From an uncultured bacterium (lineage in GTDB: Bacteria; Cyanobacteriota; Vampirovibrionia; Gastranaerophilales; Gastranaerophilaceae), in contig CABUAQ010000078.1 in NCBI GenBank assembly GCA_902489575.1, positions 1-9,470 of the forward strand: a stretch of DNA of 9,470 nucleotides, in the 5' to 3' direction. Numbering within the stretch: position 1 is the stretch's first letter; every line of letters starts with the position of its first letter. Made by a program: the position numbers and the translations under genes. Shown here one piece after another: positions 6,314 through 9,470 of the stretch. The notes beneath the pieces were generated by a model. It ran no database searches, was not told where the DNA came from, and saw only the letters and a list, made by a program, of their open reading frames with translations.

Positions 6314-7128
6314 ATGTTTTTTACCTCATAATCATTTCTAATATCATTTAAAATTGGTGATTTTGCTCTAAAATCATACATCAAATCAAGAGAAATGTCA
6401 GCACTTACAATACCTTCATCCTCAGATATAAACGCTAATTCATCACCTTTATAGTCAATTATTCTGGATTGACCAAGGTTATATTCGCCATCTTCAATGT
6501 ACCCGCATTGAGTTAATGCAACCATATAGCATTGATTTTCAATAGCCCTTGATTTGGTCATCATTTCCCACGGAACAGGCTTTTTAGCACCCCAGGCAGC
6601 ACAATTAACTAAAACATCAGCACCGGCTTTTGCATAAGCTCTGTAAAGTTCGGGAAATCTAATATCATAGCAGATACTTATACCATATTTTACACCATCA
6701 AGTTCAACGATTAATGGTGAATCCCCGGCTGAAACATACTTACTCTCATCACAACCGTAATAAGAATACAAGTGCATCTTAGAATATTTACCAACAAGTT
6801 CTCCGCTGCGTGAAATTACAGGACAAGAATTAAAATACTTATCACCGACTTTTTCTACAAAACTGCCTCCGATAATATTAATATTATACTTGAGAGCAAT
6901 TCGCTTTAAAAAATCAATAATAGACCCTGATAAATCCTGAGCAGAATCAATAAAATGAGAACAGGACCATCCTACAGACCAAACTTCAGGAAGAACGAGG
7001 ACATCTGAAGAGTCAGGAACTAAATTTTCACTAATAAGATATTCCGCTTTTGTTATATTGCTTCCAACATCACCAATCAGAGATGACATTTGCAATATTG
7101 AAACTTTTACTTCTTTCTTTTGAACCAT
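6310..7128 (-). CDS. Carbon-nitrogen hydrolase (nitrilase superfamily, omega-amidase/Nit2-like)
   Basis: It probably hydrolyses a small amide in the cytoplasm. The Glu-Lys-Cys catalytic triad is intact: Glu48 (VLPEVW), Lys117 (GKYSKMHL) and Cys153 (ISICYDIRFPELYR). The 272-aa length and the CYDIRFPELYR and SRAIENQCY (193-201) segments match the Nit/omega-amidase branch, which includes E. coli YafV and mammalian NIT1/NIT2. Those act on deaminated glutathione or alpha-keto acid amides, i.e. metabolite repair. The specific substrate here is unknown. The family N-terminus (KVSILQ, residues 8-13) requires this ATG rather than Met14. AAGGA sits only 2 nt from the ATG, which overlaps the end of the acyltransferase gene by 22 nt. 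The 3' end overlaps dacB by 4 nt, so it is locked into an envelope operon. Confidence 0.9.
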   Translation of the reverse strand: MVQKKEVKVSILQMSSLIGDVGSNITKAEYLISENLVPDSSDVLVLPEVWSVGWSCSHFIDSAQDLSGSIIDFLKRIALKYNINIIGGSFVEKVGDKYFNSCPVISRSGELVGKYSKMHLYSYYGCDESKYVSAGDSPLIVELDGVKYGISICYDIRFPELYRAYAKAGADVLVNCAAWGAKKPVPWEMMTKSRAIENQCYMVALTQCGYIEDGEYNLGQSRIIDYKGDELAFISEDEGIVSADISLDLMYDFRAKSPILNDIRNDYEVKNI

Positions 7129-7778
7129 AATCCTTGTTTCACAGCCTCTTTGTACTTATCAGGAGCAATCTTTGCCAAATGTTCAAGCGAAGATTTCACC
7201 TCTTGAGCAATTTGTTCATCAGATTTACCTTCCGGATATATCGGCTCACCGTAAACATTAATAAGCCAGCATGGACCAATAGGTGATGTCATTTTATCCC
7301 AAGAAGGAAACCTTACGAAGTTTAAATTAGATGAATACCAATGGACAGGAACAATCGGAACATTAGCCTCACGAGATAAGACAATTGCACCCGGTTTAAC
7401 TTTATGCAGCGGACCACGGGGCCCATCGACCATAATTGCTATATTTTCACCATCTTTAAGCTTCGAAATCATTTTCAATGTTCCTGAAACAGACCCTCTG
7501 CGATTTGAAGATCCTCTACAGATTTTAAACCCCCATTTTTCACAAACTCTTGCAATAATTTCACCATCCAAAGAGTTACTTATCAAAATATTTACGTTAT
7601 TTCTGTTTGGTAAACCGTGCGAACAAAATTGATTTTCATGCCACATAGCATATACACATGGTCCAACTTCAGGATGATCAACGTTAGCAATATACGTAAA
7701 CAGTTCTTGTATTTTCATAATAAAATACGCAACTGAAGTGAGGTGATCCATATTATCTTTATTGATTAATCTAACCAT
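7107..7778 (-). CDS. Lysophospholipid acyltransferase family protein (DUF374)
   Basis: DUF374 proteins belong to the LPLAT superfamily and are thought to acylate lipids at the inner membrane; in several Gram-negative bacteria the gene sits near lipid A or Kdo genes. The 223-aa protein carries the family motifs: MWHENQF (residues 45-51) with His47, ISNSLDGEIIA (66-76), RGSSNRRG (88-95), IMVDGPRGPLHKVKPGA (115-131) and PIVPVHW (141-147). The classical HX4D motif is replaced by the WH...DGE arrangement usual for this family. No strong membrane helix is visible. The start is uncertain: neither ATG 7778 nor the in-frame ATG ten codons in has an SD, and an extended -10 lies only 9 nt upstream of 7778. 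It leads the nitrilase-dacB-glycosyltransferase group. Confidence 0.88.
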   Translation of the reverse strand: MVRLINKDNMDHLTSVAYFIMKIQELFTYIANVDHPEVGPCVYAMWHENQFCSHGLPNRNNVNILISNSLDGEIIARVCEKWGFKICRGSSNRRGSVSGTLKMISKLKDGENIAIMVDGPRGPLHKVKPGAIVLSREANVPIVPVHWYSSNLNFVRFPSWDKMTSPIGPCWLINVYGEPIYPEGKSDEQIAQEVKSSLEHLAKIAPDKYKEAVKQGLWFKRKK

Positions 7779-7787
7779 AATACTATG

Positions 7788-7796
7788 ATTGTACCA
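7788..7796 (-). promoter_or_regulatory. Extended -10 element before the DUF374 gene
   Basis: On the minus strand TGGTACAAT is an extended -10 (TGn plus 5/6 TATAAT). The position 17 bp upstream holds only a weak -35. Transcription would start about 2-3 nt before the ATG at 7778, implying a nearly leaderless message or a start at the internal ATG. Confidence 0.4.
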
Positions 7797-7862
7797 TACA
7801 AAAAATCAAAATCTAAATTATTAATAATGTAAATTTTAATAAAAGTTTTTTAATAAAAGCTC

Positions 7863-7891
7863 TTGACTTTGAAAAATATTTGAAATATTAT
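7863..7891 (+). promoter_or_regulatory. Promoter of tRNA-Pro
   Basis: TTGACT (7863-7868) and TATTAT (7886-7891) are separated by exactly 17 bp, each 5/6 to consensus. Transcription should begin near 7898, leaving a leader of about 29 nt to be removed by RNase P. The stretch is divergent from the DUF374 promoter. Confidence 0.75.
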
Positions 7892-7926
7892 AAGAAGCGT
7901 GACCAGTAGGTTACAGGCACCTCTTT

Positions 7927-8003
7927 CGGGATGTGGCGCAGCTTGGTAGCGCACCTCGCTTGGGACGAGGGGGTCGCACGTTCAAATCGTGTCATCCCGA
8001 CCA
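7927..8003 (+). tRNA. tRNA-Pro (anticodon UGG)
   Basis: The full cloverleaf folds. Acceptor CGGGATG (7927-7933) pairs with CATCCCG (7993-7999). The D-stem is GCGC/GCGC (7936-7939 with 7949-7952). The anticodon stem is CCTCG/CGAGG (7954-7958 with 7966-7970) and the loop CTTGGGA has anticodon TGG at 7961-7963, reading CCA and, with wobble, other Pro codons. The T-stem GCACG/CGTGT (7976-7980 with 7988-7992) closes the loop TTCAAAT. The discriminator is A8000, and CCA (8001-8003) is encoded. It is a single-gene unit with its own promoter and terminator. Confidence 0.97.
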
Positions 8004-8013
8004 TTTAATAAAA

Positions 8014-8046
8014 AAGCTCCAGAGTATTCTGGGGCTTCTTTATTTT
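8014..8046. terminator. Bidirectional terminator between tRNA-Pro and the XRE gene
   Basis: Positions 8014-8023 pair with 8028-8037 as a 10-bp stem with one G-U wobble around a GTAT tetraloop. On the plus strand CTTTATTTT follows; on the minus strand a run of T's (complement of 8010-8015) follows. It can therefore stop both the tRNA transcript and the convergent XRE transcript, whose stop codon lies at 8056. Confidence 0.85.
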
Positions 8047-8055
8047 GTATCTAAA

Positions 8056-8343
8056 TTAATTATAAAAATTAAAATCATTTGGGAGCTTTTCTTCTATTAA
8101 TTTTATAAAGTCTGAACATTTATGGTAACCAAATGCATTTGCCAATTTCCATAATGTAGTAACTTTTGTATCGATCAAGCCCTTTTCTAAACGTGATAAT
8201 AATCCATTGCCAATATCGTATTCATAAGAAAAAGTATTTATGCCTTTTTTCAAATTCGAGCGTTTTTCAAAGACAATAGCACCCAAAACTGCTAATAACT
8301 CTTTTTTCTTTATATTCTGAATAGACACATCTTCATCTTGCAT
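8056..8343 (-). CDS. XRE-family (Cro/C1-type) helix-turn-helix regulator, 95 aa
   Basis: This is a small DNA-binding protein. The HTH core lies about residues 22-72: the segment FEKRSNLKKGINTFSYEYDIG (25-45) leads into a recognition helix NGLLSRLEKG (46-55), then DTKVTTLWKLANAFG (58-72), which is the usual SxxExG...P/TxxxLxxIAxALG ending of XRE domains. There is no ligand-binding or peptidase domain; the N-terminus (MQDEDVSIQNIKKKE) is charged and the C-terminus acidic then aromatic. The gene lacks a good SD. It faces the DHHW/AlgJ-like gene across a 78-bp gap holding three phased palindromes, so autoregulation and control of that neighbour are the natural inference. Repressor versus activator cannot be told. 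No toxin partner is adjacent, arguing against an antitoxin role. Confidence 0.85.
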   Translation of the reverse strand: MQDEDVSIQNIKKKELLAVLGAIVFEKRSNLKKGINTFSYEYDIGNGLLSRLEKGLIDTKVTTLWKLANAFGYHKCSDFIKLIEEKLPNDFNFYN

Positions 8344-8366
8344 ATTTTTCTATTTTAGATTATATT

Positions 8367-8404
8367 GAATATGTTCTATTGATTATAGTCTATAGAATAT
8401 ATTC
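8367..8404. promoter_or_regulatory. Putative XRE operator array: three phased palindromes
   Basis: Three 10-bp near-palindromes occur at an exact 14-bp period: GAATATGTTC (8367-8376), GATTATAGTC (8381-8390) and GAATATATTC (8395-8404, perfect). They are separated by TATT and TATA. As 14-mers, units 1 and 3 agree at 12 of 14 positions and unit 2 at 10 of 14 with either. The array fills the space between the divergent XRE and DHHW genes and covers a TATAAT on the minus strand. Confidence 0.6.
8382..8387 (-). promoter_or_regulatory. Candidate -10 of the XRE gene
   Basis: The minus strand has a perfect TATAAT here, inside the middle palindrome, which would give a leader of about 32 nt. The -35 region is poor. 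A second minus-strand TATAAT at 8359-8364 would leave only about 8 nt of leader. Overlap with the operator-like repeat suggests autorepression. Confidence 0.4.
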
Positions 8405-8421
8405 GATTGACTGGTTTTATA

Positions 8422-9470
8422 ATGATGAAGAAGAGATATTATATAGCACTGTGTCTCACATTTGGGATATTATATTTCACACACCACATCTGGCTTGGAC
8501 ACAAAAGCTCCGCTAATTTTGACTTTTTGTTATCTATTGTCATCTCAATTTTGGGATATCTGATTTCCTTGAAAATCACATCATACATTGCTGATTTTAA
8601 AACAATAAAGAATCAATCAAGAATTGAAATATTATTTCTAACTGCATTTTTTATTATATTGCTTCTTCCGATGTCACACATTAAACAGGGAAAAATATCC
8701 GTATCAGAGAACCGTAAACTTGCAACATGGCATAAGTTAATAAACAAAGAGGGAAAAATCAATTACACATTTGGGAAAAACTTTGAAAACTGGTTCAATG
8801 ACAGATTTGCTTTTAGAAAGGAACTAATTGATATAAATTACGTTTATAAATTTTTCATTAACAGTAAACTTGAAACAGAAAAAATGTACTTCTTTAAGAA
8901 TTCAAATGTAGTATTCTCAAAATACTATATTCCCAAAGAAAAAATTTTTTCTAAAAATGATATCAAGCCTATAGCAACGGAATTGAATAAATTAAATAAG
9001 TTTTGTAACAAGCACAATATCAAATTGTATCTCTTAATTGTTCCACCCAATCAGTATATCTACCAACAATATGCAAAAGATTTTGCAAACCCGGAAGGGT
9101 TAGAAAAGCTAAATTACAATATAAAAATGCTGCAAGACAAATCTGATGCTAATATTGTTTATGTTTATGAAGATTTAAAAAAAGCTTCAGAAAAGGATTT
9201 TGTTGCGTTTAAAACAGACCACCACTGGAGCGAATATGGGGCGTTTATAGGTTATCAAAAAATTATGACAGAAATCCAAAAAGATTTTCCTGATATAAAA
9301 ATAGCAAAAGAAACAGAGTTTAAAATAAAAAAATCAAAGAAAATTCGTAGTGATTTTGACAGAAAGTTTGATGTAGGAGAGACTATACTATATAGTGCTC
9401 CGTTTTTAAAACATTTTTCAAAAATTATACTGGATACAAATTATAAATACTATACTCATAAAAATGAAAA
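8422..9470 (+). CDS. DHHW/AlgJ-AlgX-like membrane-anchored SGNH-fold protein (partial, runs off the window)
   Basis: The frame stays open from ATG 8422 to the window end (349 codons), so the C-terminus is missing. Three hydrophobic segments (residues about 6-24, 35-51 and 68-83) precede a soluble, presumably extracytoplasmic domain. ENRKLATW (96-103) and the downstream WFNDRFAFRKELI (124-136) are hallmark segments of the DHHW (PF14286) and AlgX/AlgJ families. IVPPNQYIY (about 208-216) and TDHHWSEYGA (265-274) follow; Asp266 and His268 correspond to the SGNH catalytic Asp/His (DxHW) of AlgX/AlgJ. The nucleophile Ser should lie beyond 9470. Relatives O-acetylate exported polysaccharide together with an MBOAT protein, so a partner may lie downstream. 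ATG ATG at 8422/8425 has no SD; the next in-frame ATG (Met84) would remove the membrane segments. Confidence 0.82.
   Translation, partial: MMKKRYYIALCLTFGILYFTHHIWLGHKSSANFDFLLSIVISILGYLISLKITSYIADFKTIKNQSRIEILFLTAFFIILLLPMSHIKQGKISVSENRKLATWHKLINKEGKINYTFGKNFENWFNDRFAFRKELIDINYVYKFFINSKLETEKMYFFKNSNVVFSKYYIPKEKIFSKNDIKPIATELNKLNKFCNKHNIKLYLLIVPPNQYIYQQYAKDFANPEGLEKLNYNIKMLQDKSDANIVYVYEDLKKASEKDFVAFKTDHHWSEYGAFIGYQKIMTEIQKDFPDIKIAKETEFKIKKSKKIRSDFDRKFDVGETILYSAPFLKHFSKIILDTNYKYYTHKNE

Noticed and set aside
7976..8343. tRNA-Pro 3' end beside an XRE gene as a possible attachment site of an integrated element
   Set aside because: No integrase, no second copy of the tRNA 3' end and no composition change are seen in the window.
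8367..8404. Short phased repeats considered as a CRISPR-like array
   Set aside because: The units are 14 bp with 4-bp linkers, are themselves palindromic and sit at a divergent promoter; this fits operators, not repeat-spacer structure.

Overview
This 9.47 kb window is low-GC bacterial chromosome using the standard bacterial code, since TGA serves as a stop in the nitrilase gene. Clear AGGAG-type Shine-Dalgarno (SD) sites precede many genes. The envelope gene content (DUF374 acyltransferase, PBP4-type D,D-peptidase, glycosyltransferase, DHHW/AlgJ-like protein) with a bacterial pyruvoyl SpeD suggests a diderm-type bacterium. A Gastranaerophilales (Melainabacteria)-like genome is my best guess, but it rests on general resemblance and is not proven.

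Left end (1-1045, + strand): a monocistronic speD (S-adenosylmethionine decarboxylase, TTG start) ends in a strong hairpin. It is followed by an unrecognised 115-aa protein with an excellent SD. The stop codon of that gene overlaps the stop codon of the convergent minus-strand operon.

Centre (1042-7778, - strand): eight tightly packed genes are read right to left. The first group is DUF374 lysophospholipid acyltransferase, carbon-nitrogen hydrolase, PBP4-type D,D-carboxypeptidase and family 2 glycosyltransferase. A 95-bp gap with a good promoter follows, then Gfo/Idh/MocA oxidoreductase, CDP-alcohol phosphatidyltransferase, trmL and nnrD. The genes touch or overlap by 4 to 22 nt or sit 18 to 22 nt apart, which indicates two operons or one operon with an internal promoter. 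The theme is envelope lipid, peptidoglycan and glycan synthesis, with tRNA modification and metabolite repair at the distal end.

Right end (7779-9470): an isolated tRNA-Pro(UGG) has its own consensus promoter and a bidirectional terminator. A small XRE-type HTH regulator (- strand) then faces a divergent DHHW/AlgJ-like membrane-anchored SGNH-fold protein (+ strand) that runs off the window. Between these two genes lie three phased 14-bp units, each with a palindromic 10-mer core. They look like an operator array for the XRE protein and are the most distinctive signal here.

I saw no CRISPR array, insertion sequence, integrase or toxin-antitoxin pair, and no wholly new system. The best leads are the XRE/operator/DHHW module, the unrecognised 115-aa protein and the oxidoreductase-CDP-alcohol transferase pair.
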